DNA of 64,000 nucleotides from Viscum album. Its lineage: Eukaryota; Streptophyta; Magnoliopsida; Santalales; Viscaceae. The notes under the pieces are model-generated. The model saw only the letters and a list, made by a program, of their open reading frames with translations, had not been told where the DNA came from and searched no databases. Position 1 is the first letter of the stretch; every line of letters begins with the position of its first letter. A program made the translations under genes and the position numbers. The DNA lies in contig OY728122.1 of the NCBI GenBank assembly GCA_963277665.1, positions 1,546,174,868 through 1,546,238,867 of the forward strand. Reading direction: 5' to 3'. Of the stretch, positions 1-14,165 are shown piece by piece.

Positions 1-1949
1 ATATAACAATTTCTAACATAGGTATGGTAACAATGTCTATAATTAATCCATATTTATGTTTCATTATGAAAAATTAATGAATAATTCTTATTCAAATGAG
101 ACATATACTTATAGATTATAAAGACAACTCACTTCTTAAAGTGTTTGGGAAATATCTAATTTATTTATAAAACATGGATCATATAAAATATTACAATGTC
201 ATGAAATCAAATAATGAATTTGATATATTTTATTCTATGTATAAATTACATTTCACCCTATTAATAGGAAAATAACCCCCTTCTATAGTGACATAAAAAT
301 ACTGGCCTTCTCCTATTGTCATTTTCTATGTTATATTCACTTGATGATGAGGAAAATGGAATGAATAATGTCCCATTTACTTATAGTTGATACACTTTAT
401 AGTAGTGGAATCATTATTTCTAACACATTTATGATCTAGATGACCCATTTTACTGCGTATATAACACACTCCCTTTCCCATTATGAATTATCTATAATGT
501 TTCATTTCAAAATTATAACATGATGGAAATTACTTCATTTTATTATTCCACGTAAATTGATTATTCTTTTCAAGGTGTTAATAAAAACTCCTCTTGCTTT
601 TACTCAAATAGAATATATAGGTCTGTGAAAATGAAATCTCTATTTTGAGGCCACATAAAACAATTTCATCAGATATTGAAAAATATTGGGAAACTGTTAC
701 CCTTTAGAGACTTGTCGGAACTTCTTCAAAGAAATGGTCAATAATTCATTCCATATTTCATATATATTCATTATAATATTGGTATTGTATTATATTCCTT
801 GAATCATACACTATAAAAAATTATTATACATTTTCTTTATGTTGAGGAATATTCCCTTTATTTCAATTTATTTCTCACATGGGAAGTATTATTGAATGAA
901 CGTTTCCCTAAAATATTTTCATTCCATGTGTTCAATTTAATCTTCTTCACAAGTGTTTTGGATAAATGACCCTATTTAATCAGCATATCCAATGGGATAA
1001 TAAAATATTAGTATAACCGCATACTTTTTATATCATCAAAAGTATATAAATATATTTTTAAGGGACATAAAACATTTTATAACTACCACCAGATTATAGT
1101 CCCACAAAATTATGTGGAGTTTTACCCCATTAATCGATCCAAAATGCGATAATAATGTTATGGAAAAATAGAATTTATTAGTTAGGAATTGTTATTTTTT
1201 AAATCCAGATTATGATAACTAATATATCCATGATCTACTCATTCCCAATAGAAAATATATTGTATTGTTCACTACGAAATATTGACATTTCCGATGAGTT
1301 TTGAAAAATATATTATAATGTGATGAATTGTATATAGAGTTAAGGATATTATATAATTATATTTAATACAATATTTTCAAACTAATGGATGTTCTTATAT
1401 GGTTGAACAAGGTATTAATAGTTCTTAGGACTTATTTGGTGCCAGAATATATTGTTTTTTATGAAATGGAATGAGGCACATTATTGTCTCATTATTAGTA
1501 GTTATTATGTAGATCAACAGTGATACCAATATATATAAGATAATTTCTTGTTAAACCATTCATGGGAGGATATATTTTCATGTGAGAAACTTTAGGAAAA
1601 ATACAAAGGGGGTTCAAAAATTTAGTGGATGGGTTTCTAAACTGTGAACCTTAATTACACACTTATCTCCAAATAGGCAGTAAACCCATACATTTGGAAT
1701 ATGGTTTGGAAAAATGATACGGAAAAATAATATACCTATTTTAATGGTTGAATTTACCATTTTCCTTACATCATTCATATAATTTAAACCCCCATTCTTT
1801 TCCACATCCTCCAGTAGATGAAAAAATTGATATCTCCATATTCTCACTTTTGATGAACTGAAGCTTATCCTCCATCATGACACTAATTGGACTACCATCT
1901 ATTATAGGGGTTATCCAATGGTATGTTCTAAAATAATATTAATTAATTT
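1..1949. other. AT-rich DNA without a recognised feature
   Basis: No coding similarity, RNA gene or clear repeat is visible on either strand. The longest open frame (1,614-1,847, minus) has a composition typical of chance frames in AT-rich DNA and resembles nothing I know. The left edge of the first LTR lies somewhere between about 1,850 and 2,000, so the last hundred bases may belong to that LTR. Confidence 0.5.
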
Positions 1950-3660
1950 TATTATATATAACTCCCTAAAACATGAAATTGACAATGTAGTTATTATGCA
2001 CTATTTTTAATATATTTTCCTTATTCATTATATTCATTGCATTCTTTCTAGAATACTGAGATTACATCATATGCGGAGCAGTATACCACAATAAGTTAGG
2101 TGTTATAGTAATATTACCAAATGATGAGATCATTTAAATCATGCTCCATCAAGATTAATATTATATATTCTATTTTTTTCTTAATACTACAATTTTCCTT
2201 ATTAAATAATTAACCTCATTCAATGAAACATTGTAGACCCTTTATTATTATTAGAGGTTTCCCACCTCGACAAGTTCCACCCCATTGGGAGTGATCATTA
2301 AATTTTATAGAATTATTAAATATTAACATGGAAAATAAACTGTTTATATGTTGTTTTTTTCCTCATAATGGTTTGATAAATATTATTAAATAGAAATTAG
2401 TTACATGACCACATCATGTGACCCTCATTTGAGCAATTGATTATTTCCTTGGTTAAATGGAGTATTAAATGCATAGAAACCATATTTAGATTATGTAAAG
2501 TCCTTATATACTTGATTTATCATGATTATTGTATCTCTCCAACATATAATAGACATGAAGACATGGTTTAGGCTGGTGTTGGACATTATTTTTCACACTC
2601 CCCTAACATGTAATGTTGGGAAGGTAACCTCAAATCATTTATTGAACAATGTAAATGATGTGTGTTGTTCCTATAAGGAATTAAAGGCATGATGTTTTAC
2701 ATAACACATTAGGTTGATGAAAATGATGACATATATATCCATGATTGACTTATGTGGATAGTAAACTATTTAATATATGAGACTCTTAAGAATATTCTTG
2801 GAGGCTTAATTTATATCACAAGTCATAGATATTATTAGTGTTTATATATGGATATATGTTTCACTAGGCATATAGATCATATAAACACACACACACACTC
2901 ATATATATATACACTACTTTTGTATATATGGCGACACATGTTCATAGGTATCCAAGCTTAGGCCAAAGTTGGTCGTGTCATCCATGTGTCCACTAGGAGC
3001 TATAGATGACTCGTTTACAACATACAATTATAAATTACATTTATTATATCCTCCCAATACTAATATATATGTAATAGATGTATATTCGTATAATCCATTA
3101 CTTATTTGCTACTATGTATGTCTCCAACCCTTTTTAGGCTGTAGGTACCCACACATACTATATGTTTTCTGGTATGGATAAGGTAAAGTGTCCAACTATG
3201 AATGTTTGATTTTATAACAAGGATGGAGCATATGAGAAAAGTACCATGTTTATTATCTTCATTTTATTTTAGACATATTGGTCCTTTTTTATATTTTATA
3301 TAACCCATTTTATATTCATATGATCAATATCTTATAGATTTCATTTTTTTCATAATGTAATGACACAATCATCAAATTTTAATGAATCAAGTGATATGAT
3401 TAATATTAATTATTTACCTCTACAACAAATAATAATTATTATTAAAATTTTTCCCCTTATTTATTATTTAATCTCCACTACGCCCCACTTATTTAGTGTC
3501 ATTGTATTCCTAATGATACAACCCATTCCCACACTACTAGTGGGTAGCCTCTAGCATATTGGGAGGAATGCTTAAGGCCACGTAACCATACAAATTAAGT
3601 TACATGGGAATGAACTATCCCTAGGAGGAGAGAATGTGTTATTTAGTAGAGTTTCTATAT
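1950..3660 (+). repeat. 5' LTR of element I
   Basis: Aligned by eye to 9,950-11,745 through at least four anchors with a nearly constant offset (8,060, 8,069, about 8,085, 8,081 bp), which shows only small indels between the two copies. It contains a microsatellite (AC and TA runs, 2,884-2,912) that is also TA/TG-rich in the other copy (10,930-10,985). The copies have diverged so far that only short blocks match, so the insertion is old. The open frames at 2,969-3,181 and 3,360-3,554 lie inside it and are chance frames. Confidence 0.8.
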
Positions 3661-6200
3661 TACATTTGTATTAATATTTGGAAATGGTTAGTAACGATAT
3701 TAGAATTTTTGGGATTTTGTTAATGAACCTATGAATGGGACTAGAAATCTCACACATAAAGGGAAGATAAATTTTATGGGATTTAACTTATTTATATGTA
3801 TTTAATTCTTTGTAGTTATAATAATTTCACTGCTAGGTGATATAGTAGTTTTATGATGTAAATTTTACAAATTTATCAACGAGACATGGATTAATAAATC
3901 TAGTAAACACTATACATGAATCATCAGAGGCGCATATAGATTTACATTTATGCATTTTATCATGATATATAGGTTTTTCTGGTTCATGAATTGCATGTAT
4001 TTGATGTTTTTTATGTTCCCTTATATATATACTAATTTCTCTATAATTTCTCATTTTGAGATAAATAATTTATTATTTTATGTGTCTGAATCTACCTAAA
4101 TAGTTTTTCGTGATATAGAATTATGGTGGAAATATATCTAACCAATTATAGAATTTTTTATCCATGGACCATTGGTCACGTGGGATGAGAAGCTATTGGG
4201 TGAAATTAATTGTATTCTAATTAATATTTATAGAGAGTGTAGGCCTCTATAAATTTATAAGGGTTTTTCAGATAATATATTTATTAAAAAGTTCGGCATT
4301 AGTTACATCAGGTACCAAATTTCATCATATAAAGGTTATGCCACTATATCATAGTAATGATGAATCATCAAACTAGACCATGATTAATATATAAAATTAA
4401 ATGAATATGATTTGAAATGGATTTATATTCTTAAATAAAATATTTACCATTAAATGTGCATTCCAATTCCAACGTAATAAGTTTTCTCTTCTATGAATTT
4501 TAATTGACACTCCAAATACTTGAAGATATACTATATCATGTGAGACATTTACCTTTTCACGACCTTAGTAGTAGGATATCGAGAGTGTATCACAAAAATT
4601 CTAATGATATTTTGGAATTAGCAGACCTTTCTTTAGGAGTAGGAATATCAGTGTGGAATCTTATATGGTAAAAAATTGAATCTTTTATAATTATTTCTCA
4701 TTGATCTTTTCAGTTTAAAAATTATGTAACGTGCAATGTGTCTAAAAATTGAAGAAATATGACTCTATGAAAAAGCTCAGTAGAGCACCATGAAGGTGGA
4801 TGTGACCATGCTCTAGAGGTGGTGGGACCCAAGACACAAGTATTCCCTCATGTTGTTCCACTTCTATAACTATTTTCTATAACAATTTTTTAAAGAGATG
4901 TTCAATTGTGATAGGGTTTCCTACAGTTTATAATGTCCATGGAGGGATCTACATGAGCTACAACATATATGGTAGAATTTATACTTGTGTTCCAATAACA
5001 TCATCCACCTAACTTCTAGGTGGAAGTTGGCCCCCAAGGTGATGAGTCATGGATGGATACAATAATTTTTATATTAGATCGCATAGAGATTACTAGAGAA
5101 AATACAGTCAATCTAGGAACCAATGTATTACCTGATTCCATAATGTGCTTGTGCGATGTTTTCTCCTAATATAGTTAGCAAAAGAATATTTTATTGAAGG
5201 ATTTTTAGATTTCATTCAATTTATCAATTCCCATTCGACTATAAGAGAGATATATGTCAAAGAATTAATGAAACTTCACCAATTTTTCATTTTCCTAATT
5301 GATTATTCTACTTTTTTAATATACATTTGTCATTTCACACCTAATCTCGATGAGGATTAGAGGAAGAAAATGGGAGGGTTTGATGAAGGGATTGTGTACT
5401 CGATCAAATTTTAGTCTAATATCATATGGGTGACTACCATTTTAGATATAATGAACCTAGCCCTCATCATTTTTTAGAATTTGAGGGAAGCTGATTGGGT
5501 GTTGTAGGGTGGTGAATCACCGAGATAGGGTAGCAGCTCTTCTCATGGACAAAAGTTGTTCCTTGAGTTTTCTCGTATATGATGTTCTTGTCCCAATAAA
5601 CATAATGATAGTTACAATATTTTATATATTATTGGATATCTAAATCATACAAGTCCCAAATGAAATATAGATTTAGTTTAATATTGTTGTTTTGAACAAA
5701 TGGTCCATCGACAACATTTTTTAGAATCTTTCCCCCTAGTACATAGTGAGAAGGAGTATTCACTAACTTTGTGTTCATAAGTGGTAATAGAGGGTTAACA
5801 TCAAACTGGATACATGATTAATAAAGTATGATTAGGATGAGTTTGTTGACATAATTGGGGGTGACCTTATTATGATATTCAACCCTAGTAGAGTAGGTTT
5901 TCTTAGGATGTCCAATACATGTCATGAGGTCATGGTATTAGCCATCCTCATGAAGTACAACCTATACCTTAGAATTAGGGTGTCTATCCTTATATAGTTA
6001 TAGTTACTATTCTATTGTCCTTTACATTAGTTTATACACTATAAAATATATATACTTTTTAACTATTAAGTAATGATTCTCCTTATAAATTGACAGATTT
6101 TTTGTGTTTATGTCTATAGGAACTTCACTAGAAATACGATCGAGGGGTATACATTGATGAAAATATTTTCCCATCAAGGACCATTTTATATGTTTATTAT
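3661..6200 (+). pseudogene. Leader and gag-protease relic of element I
   Basis: This stretch lies between the 5' LTR and the recognisable pol, where gag and the start of the protease should be. I cannot read a convincing gag or a zinc knuckle: the frames are too broken. The GC content rises slightly from about 4,750 to 6,000, as expected for former coding sequence. No primer-binding site complementary to a tRNA 3' end is legible after the LTR. Confidence 0.45.
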
Positions 6201-9200
6201 AGAATCATTTCATCCTATAGATGACATTTTTGATGAAATTCAATTAATGGATTGGTTGGGAAATTATAGAGTCCATATTGGATTCTATTACTAGAGTATT
6301 TCATTCACATCACCTGAATGTGTAACTTATATTATCAAGGGTGAATGTGATTTCTAGGTGAGAAAACTATAAAAGAGAATCATGGACATGGTCACGTGAC
6401 AACCAATATTGATTGTATCATTATGAATTATCAATTACTGAAATGTATAGATTTCCATCATGAATTGGATCATTTAGGTTTGACTTCCCCTATGAACATT
6501 TTGGGGTACCTCTAATGAGATAGGTGTATTTCACTGTTGAGATAGTGTGATGAGTATCCATGATGTCCATCCCCCATTATAGGAAGAAAAATTTAGAGCT
6601 TCAAGGACTCATGAAGTAGCTAGGGGACATAGAATCAAAGGGATTTACAAGTCATAGTATTTCATAATGGGGTTCACATTTCCTTTTCACATAGAAGGAG
6701 AATGGTATCCTATGGCTTTCTATATATTACTAGAGGTTGGTTAAGCTTATGGTCAAGAATCAATATCATCTACCCTATAAAGATAATAAATTTTTCTAGA
6801 TATTGGGCGGGATGTTTTTCTCATTGATCGATATATAATTTGGTTATCATCATATGTGAGTCAGTCTATTTTACATACAAAATACATCATTTCGTATTGT
6901 ATATGGATTGTATGAGAATTTGATCTTTTCCTTTTGCCTTACAATTTTTATGATATTTTTATGGGATTTGAGGAATCAAGTATTAAACTAATATCTAGAT
7001 TCATTTTTTTAGTCATCATGGACAACATCTTAGTTTATTCTCATTATTCACATGATTAAGCCCACCATATTGAGATCATGTAGAATAAATTAATAAATAA
7101 CCAGCTATATGCTAATTTCATAAAGGGTCACTTCAATATCGACAATGCCCAATTCATCATGAAAATAATCTTAGTGGAATGTGTATATATTAACACAGTG
7201 ATAATGAGATCTGAGGTATCATGTGAGCATCACAGGATTGTATTTCATATATATAGTTTTGTGGGGGTAAATGGTTATTACATGTTATTTATATTTGATT
7301 TATCATATCTTATAGACCCACTCATAGGATTGAAAAATAAAGGTGTATTTTTTATAGACAAAATCATGGTAATAATCCTTTCAAAATCTAATAGGATGGT
7401 TGAAATTAGTATCAATCCTAATTCTTATATATCCAGATGGGATCTTTATAGTTCATTATGATGAATCATGCATTTAATAATGATTCATTCTGATATAATT
7501 ATATTGAATTATAGATTATAAATCTCCCTAGTTTTGGGATTATGAGAAAACATACATGATTCATGATCTCAAACCAAATGTTAGGGTTAATTCCTTATGT
7601 TTTTTGAGGAATTAATAACTAATAGAGTATTTTGTGGTTTACCTATACCATAAAATCCTCTGTTACAAAATTACATGATGTAAATTGAATTTCATGAAAA
7701 TAATATTGATTTAATACCAATACTACTTCAAATATTATATTGCTTATATACCTATGAATATTTTTTTTGTTTCCAATTCTTTAACCTAGAAATATTAGAC
7801 ACTGGTTGTTTAAGAGGATAGTAATAGGTTAAAAGGTAATGAATTGTTTTTTAATATGAATCTAGAAGTTAAATTCTATCATTAAATCCTCATATTAATA
7901 TACATTGTACTGAAATATTCTCTTTTTCTAAATGTAAAAATTCCACAAAAATTCTGATCATGTGGTCTTCGACCTATAGAAGAGAGTTTCACGTGAGGAA
8001 CCACCTAATAGATGTGTTATTGATGGGGATTATATATTATTATTTCATGGGTTTTTTTAGGTTAATGTGTAAATTCAAGAAACATTGATGTGGGAGTCTC
8101 ATGCCTATATTTAGATGTACTACTTAGACACCAAATGATGTATTTGGATATATTCGGCAGGTATCGGGTGATGGTTACAAAGAGCCCTTTTTTATCTTTT
8201 GTCATAAGGTGTTTCAATTTTAAATTGGTAAAGGAAGAGATCCATATTCTTGATGGAATCATAATGCCTCTGTCCATTACAAAATAGAAATGGGATTTTG
8301 TCAATTTGTATTTTGTGATGGGTTTTCAATTATCCACATGAGGTGGTGACACATTACATGTGATCATTGAGAGGTGGAACTAGGTCATAATATTATTACT
8401 TATCGAAGATACCTTTTTAGTTGATGATGTTCGTTGGATTTATATTTGGGATATTATAGGAATTCATGGTCTACACCATTTTATCTTATAATATTTGGAT
8501 TCATAGTTTACATAATTATTTTAGAAGTGGTTGTAGATCAAACTATGTTCATAAGTACACTATAGTAAATCCAGTTACCATTAGAATAAAGACTGGTATA
8601 AAAATTCAATATTTCAATTTGAGGACATGATCTAACCATATGTTTATGATTTTTGTGTCTCTTTGAAGAAAAAAAATTCCTATTTCAAATTTTATAATTA
8701 TAATATATTTTAGGAAACTATTGATATGTATCCATACCAGACCTTTTGTGGTAGGTCGTGTCGATCACCCCTGTGTTGGTTAGTGGTGGGTGAGGTAGTT
8801 CCTCTTATACCGCATATCATTTAGTATAATTTATATTAAGTAAAACTTTTTATTAATAATATGTATATTTCATTGTCATGAAATAAGTATTATACAATTC
8901 TAAATCATTATCATGTTAAGATTATGGTGGGACATTGATTCTTTCTTCAAGTTTTTTCTAGTTTGGTTCATAGATGGATTTTATGATTGGGAAATATATC
9001 ACTTATTTTTTAGGCCATTAGATATCATGGAGAGAGTAAGTCCAATAAAATATAATTTGACCTTACCATAGAAGTACCAATACATGAACAACATTTTACA
9101 CCTATCATAGATTCACCATTATTATTCCAACCCATCTCATTCTTTTGACCCTGAGGATGTTGAGCTTGTGGAATATGTTTCTTTTGATGATATTCCTCTA

Positions 9201-9420
9201 CATATTAATGATTGGAGAATGATGGACGTACAAGGTAGGAATATTACACTACTTCTGTTGTTATAAAAGAAAAAATATGTATTGGAAGATTCCATGGACA
9301 TATAGCTTAACAAATGTTCACAATGTTTTGTACATTCCCATGTGATGTTATACCACCAATGGATTAGAAACTCATGGTTGATTTTATTAACGAGGGTATT
9401 TTGTTTCATTTATGAGGTAA
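6201..9420 (+). pseudogene. Ty3/gypsy pol pseudogene (PR-RT-RNaseH-IN-tail), element I
   Basis: The ancestral polyprotein made and integrated the element's DNA copy. A protease-like end is at about 6,210-6,370 (DIFDEIQLMDWLGNYRVHIG, where relatives read D-x-I-L-G-M-D-W-L). The RT spans about 6,490-7,200; its active-site block reads VIMDNILVYS at 7,012-7,041, against the usual V-F-I-D-D-I-L-V-Y-S, so the second catalytic Asp is now Asn. RNase H traces follow at 7,400-7,800. Integrase spans about 8,050-8,800: WDIIGIHG at 8,447 and YPYQTFCGRSCRSPLCW at 8,729 match family landmarks. The post-integrase tail is at 8,950-9,400, with DPEDVELVEYVSFDDIPL at 9,147. Many stops and frame changes make it non-functional. 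The family call is firm; the clade (Tekay/Del chromovirus) is an inference from the tail. A 100-codon open frame at 7,159-7,461 is a surviving piece of the RT/RNase H connection. Confidence 0.88.
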
Positions 9421-9949
9421 ATTTATGTTATATTTCTTTTTAATACTTTTTTAAAAAACTAATGGATGTACCTAATGGATTGAAAAAGATTTTTGGAGAG
9501 TCTATGGATACTTTAGATCCCAGAGATCGGGGTTTTAGGGAATCAACATGAGCATCATTGTTGGAGCATGGTCAGTAGTAACCATGAATATCAATTGTGA
9601 TACATTTATATATATGTCCATGGTTCTGTAAACTATATGAGGAGGGATTCATTTTGGGGTGACAAACTATATAAAAATAGCATATTTGATCAACATGGTC
9701 TATGCATAGTTTACAAAATATTGATACATGCCAACAAATATAGTACCGCTTAGGTGGTAAGACTACAAGTTTGGCACAATGTTTAACCAAACCAAGTAGC
9801 CACACCATGGATCCCTCTTTTCCCTAATTAAATATTAATATTTAAAATCATATTCATTTCATTATTTATCATGTATCTAAAACATTATAATGTTCCCTCT
9901 TCCCTCTCCCTTGGCATTTATTCTTCCTATATGCTTGGTCTCCGATTAA
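9421..9949 (+). other. 3' untranslated part of element I
   Basis: About 500 bp between the end of the pol relic and the 3' LTR. A polypurine tract should lie just before the LTR but none stands out. The minus-strand open frame at 9,572-9,808 has no recognisable product. Confidence 0.4.
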
Positions 9950-11750
9950 ACCCCCATGTGTTTCGTTTGTTAACCAATTATAAGTTCTTCAATTATCATC
10001 CTTAAACTTATAATTTCTATAAACCACACTAATTTTATTTCCATGAAATCTAATATGTTCTATTTTTATAGAAATTTTCTTATTCACTGATTCATTACTT
10101 TCTAGGGTGAATATAAAGCTAATAACTGATGAGGGGTCATCTACCACCATAAGGTTTATGTTCAAGTAATGTTTTTCTTCAGTCAGGTTTTTTTATATCA
10201 TGATATAATATTCTAATGAAAAAAATTATTCTCATTTCAATAAAATAATATATTTCATTATTTAAAACTTTATCCATTTTAGATGATCCCCCATAGACCC
10301 ATGTTGGATATCATAGGTCACCCACCTCAACAAGTATCAACCCCTTTTTGTGTTCTCATTAAATTATTTTAAAAAATTCAAAGTTAATGTGGTAAAACCA
10401 CCTATTTTTTTTTGTTTTACTATTATTTTTTAGAAGAATATAATTATATTGAATGTGAATAGTATTCCCTTCACATGTGACCCTCATTTGAGAAATATTT
10501 TTTCCTTTAGATAAATGTAATGTTAAATTTTTTAAACCGCCTTTGAAAAATATTAAATAATTATATACATAAAATTTTATAATTATTATATATCTACCCT
10601 TTATAATCGATGTTGAAACATAGTTATGGTTACTATTGGGAATAATGATTCATTGTGCATGAATTTTATATTGGGAATGACGTGTCACAACATTTATTAA
10701 ATAGTGTACATAATGGATCAAATTTCTCTTTAGTTTTTGGTAACTGATGTTTCACTTAACTCATTAGGTTAATGTATATAACAAAATATGTATCCCTGAT
10801 GGAACAATAAATGTTATATGAAATTCATAGTATGTAACTCTTATGACTAAGCAAGGATTCTAGAGGTAAACCTTCTGTCTTTGCTAGTATTATTAACTCT
10901 GTTTGTGGATATATATGTCACTATGTATAGAGTTTATATATATATATATCTGTGTGTGTATATATACACATATATAACAAGGTATATTGATAAATATACA
11001 CTACATATATATATTTTGACACACACTCTTAGGTCTCTGCATTAGCTGAATTAGGTTGTGTCAACCTGTTTCCCATTAAGAACTACGACAAACTCGTTTA
11101 TAGATTATAGTAATTAATTACCTTTATTATATTTTCACACTATCATTTTATATTTTGTGGCTATATATTCCTAGACAATGTTGGTGGTGGCCTACTAAGT
11201 ATATCTCAAAACCTATTTATCCCACTAGTTGGTACTCAAATGAAAATCATTGTTACAGTTAGAGACCCGATTAATGGATTTTTGACAGTTTTCCTTGGAT
11301 GGAGTGTTGGATAATATCATTACTTTTAATCAAGAGATGATATTCCCATATGTTTTGTCCTTATTTTAATTTTTTTTGTATTTACTGTTCTATATTCATG
11401 TTTTATTTAAAAAATTATATTCTCTTTTTGTGTAGTATCATGACTTGATAATCATTAAATATATAACATTATTGATATTGATTATCTAGATTATTTACCT
11501 ATTATTTCTCTAATTATCACTATTAGATTACTTTTACTGATTTATATATTTTTCATCATTTTTATCCACTATAAACAATGGGAATAGACTCCCCATAATC
11601 ACACCTAGGCCCCCATTTCTAGTTTACAACCTCTAGATAATGGGGAGGAGCGCTTGAGGCCATTTTTTCATCTAGATTTGAATACTCGAGAATGAATCAC
11701 GCTTGAGATGAAACACTTATTTATTATTTTTTCCAATTATAAACAATGTA
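9950..11750 (+). repeat. 3' LTR of element I
   Basis: Counterpart of the 5' LTR at 1,950-3,660. Shared blocks appear in the same order: CCCACCTCAACAAGT at 10,321, a 19-bp exact block at 10,484-10,502, a simple-repeat patch at 10,930-10,985, and GGGAGGAGCGCTTGAGGCCA at 11,642-11,661. The end is placed where the similarity fades, near 11,740. Confidence 0.8.
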
Positions 11751-14053
11751 ATATACTAAATTATCTTATTATATTATAAATTTTAATTGAAATAATATAA
11801 TTATAAATATTTCACAACACTTAATTTAAATTGAAAAATTATGTATTGTAAATATCATCATCATAAACTTGGTTTCTTTTGGAATATCCTTAATTCTTAA
11901 AAATGTTTTTAAATCCTTGATAACATTCTGTAATGAAATATAAATTATTCCGAGAATATCCCCATCGAGTGTCAAACCATGTTCTCCATAAATCATATTG
12001 ATTTACACTAGGTAACAATTTATTTAAAGCCTAATATTATCTTTTCAGAGTTATTACCCCATGGTGCCACTATTCCAAACCCACATCCACTTATTGTAAC
12101 TAGAAAATGATTTATTTTTTGGAAAAAGAATATAATATAAACCCTACCTAAAATTTACTATATTACTCCCAAATTAGGAATATACATAATGACTATCGTA
12201 GGATTTTGTTCCCAAATATATATTTTCCTTAATCATATTCAAAAGGTTTCTAGTATTCCACACCTAATACCAACTTGAACAACCTCAACTCTATTAACAT
12301 AGATTTGATATATACATTTTTTACTTTGGCAATGAAACAAGGGGTAAAATCCATTAGTATTGATAAATTTATTAGTTTTGGAGAACTAGACACATTAATG
12401 ATACCCATTTTACATTGGTGAGAAAATATAAAGCATAATAATGTAATTTTTTTTTCTTCTTTTACACTATTAAATAATTCTTTTTCATATAATAGAGAAA
12501 GGAAAAAAATAAGGTTGAGCTAAAATTACCGTTAAGTGTTTTGTACATTGTAAGACATGATGATTAGATAAGTAATAAAAAATATGAAAAGGTAAATAAC
12601 TGAACTCCCAATACATTTAATCAATAACTTAAGAATAATTATTATATAAGTTAGAATTAATAGGGAAAGTTAAATGACTAAAAATATTCCATTTAAACAA
12701 TATATATAGATCAAAATGCATCAATTGATAACATCAATGAAATATATCATGGATATGAATTATTTAATTCTTAGTGATGAAAATTATTAATATTTTGATG
12801 TCTTGATCTATGATTTCATGATATTTATTCCATCATTTCCTTGCATTGAGATAGTTTAAAAATATGGATATTCCCCATTTAATTTTTCTGAATGATTTCC
12901 CTCATGACACATATCAAGGCATTGTGATGCTAGATAATTCAGGGCCCCACCCTTCACTATAGGTCCAAATCATTCATCATATCTCTAAAGATTGATTTTA
13001 TTTATTAATAATATTCCTTACCTATAAATATTATTACTGATTAAGGAATAATGAATTATCAAAATTAAAACATCTAATGAAATATAATTCAATGTAAATA
13101 GAACATTTTGAAATGTTATAATGTTTAGAAAATAATTATATCCTTAGAAAATAATCATATACATGATAAAGATATTATAAATCTTATATATAAATTTAAT
13201 GTTCATTGAAAATTGAAAACAAGAAGGTCATTGTATCCAGAGGTAGTTAATGGTCAAAAAAATAATCAAAATATGAGATGTGACCATTAGTTCATTAGGA
13301 ATATAAGATTTTAAATAAAATCTATTCCATATTAATAATAAATATATTATATGTGAAATAATAAAACAATATTTCATAATAGTTTTTTACTTGTAAAACA
13401 TTTAAGTCATGTAAAGGAATATTTTTTTTTGAAAACTTGTTAAGGTTGTAGGAATGTTCATTATCACTATGTTCATTAAAAAATCCCTTTTAACTATATG
13501 AAATTGAATTAATAAAACATTACTAAAAATTAATGAAATATTAAATTGGAATATTGTTTTTTGAAATACAGCGACATAAAAAATTTCATTAACAATTCCT
13601 TTTATTAAATTATAAGTCATTTTTATAACAATTATGAAATTTATTTGCATGGAAAAAACATATAACTGATTAAAAAGAAAATAAAATAGTTTTTTATTAT
13701 AAAAATTTATTCCCTTCATACATTTAATTAATAGAGTAAATGTTTCCAGAAAATATTAAATATTCATAAATAGGTAGTGGATATGAAAATAATTCGATCA
13801 TCTATAAGAAAAATAATAAGATTCATTTAAATTCCAAAAGAAAGTGTGACTGTAGAAGGATTCGTAACACATTGGTAAAATTCAAATTAAAACCCCTTTA
13901 AAGAATATAATAGAACTTAAATATTAATTATCACTAATAATTAGTTATTCAGTTCAAATATATAAAAATTTATTATATACACCACATAAAATTCAATATG
14001 TTCGTTATAAAAAATATCTTTCAATGGGGATTAAATGGAAACAAAGTCCATTA
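11751..14053. other. AT-rich DNA without a recognised feature
   Basis: No gene or element can be read here. An 18-bp block at 12,934-12,951 is the exact reverse complement of 32,387-32,404, which suggests an old shared repeat. The minus-strand frame at 13,402-13,719 (105 codons) is rich in Phe, Ile, Asn and Lys, as expected of chance frames at this base composition. Confidence 0.5.
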
Positions 14054-14065
14054 CCTTAAACATTA
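14054..14065. repeat. Target-site duplication, left copy (CCTTAAACATTA)
   Basis: Perfect 12-bp match to 14,814-14,825, bracketing the GC-rich insertion between them. The length is typical of duplications made by target-primed reverse transcription. Confidence 0.85.
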
Positions 14066-14079
14066 ACGAAAAAGGTCCA

Positions 14080-14100
14080 GCCAGAGACAAAGTCTCTGGC
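14080..14100 (-). other. Perfect 9-bp stem with 3-nt loop near the 3' end of the insertion
   Basis: The stem GCCAGAGAC pairs with GTCTCTGGC around an AAA loop (as read on +). It lies about 15 bp from the 3' border and just downstream of an AATAAA-like signal. Stem-loops at the 3' end are the recognition site for reverse transcriptase in several LINE lineages and in SINEs that borrow them, which fits the lack of a poly(A) tail. The role here is inferred. Confidence 0.6.
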
Positions 14101-14165
14101 CATTTATTAAAATAACCAAAAAGTACAGCAAACGAACACAAGAAACAAGCGCAAACAGTTACAAA

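Larger units (their letters stand above)
1950..11750 (+). mobile_element. Decayed Ty3/gypsy LTR retrotransposon (element I)
   Basis: A complete but heavily mutated gypsy element of about 9.8 kb. Two direct repeats lie about 8,060-8,080 bp apart at several independent anchors: a 19-bp exact match at 2,415-2,433 and 10,484-10,502, a matching CCCACCTCxACAAGT block at 2,261 and 10,321, and GGGAGGAxxGCTTxAGGCCA at 3,561 and 11,642. Between them, gypsy pol domains occur in the order protease, RT, RNase H, integrase, C-terminal tail on the + strand. Integrase after RT defines Ty3/gypsy and excludes copia. The tail after integrase resembles the chromovirus (Tekay/Del-like) type. Every frame is broken by many stops, so it cannot move by itself. 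The outer ends are approximate because the TG...CA termini have decayed. Confidence 0.85.

Noticed and set aside
7159..7461. Independent 100-codon gene
   Set aside because: The translation continues the gypsy RT/RNase H connection (GYYMLFIFDLSYLIDPL matches the G-Y-Y-R-R-F...P-L-T block); it is a surviving open piece of pol.
13402..13719. 105-codon minus-strand open frame
   Set aside because: Ile/Phe/Asn/Lys-rich translation expected by chance at this AT content; no domain, no neighbour support.
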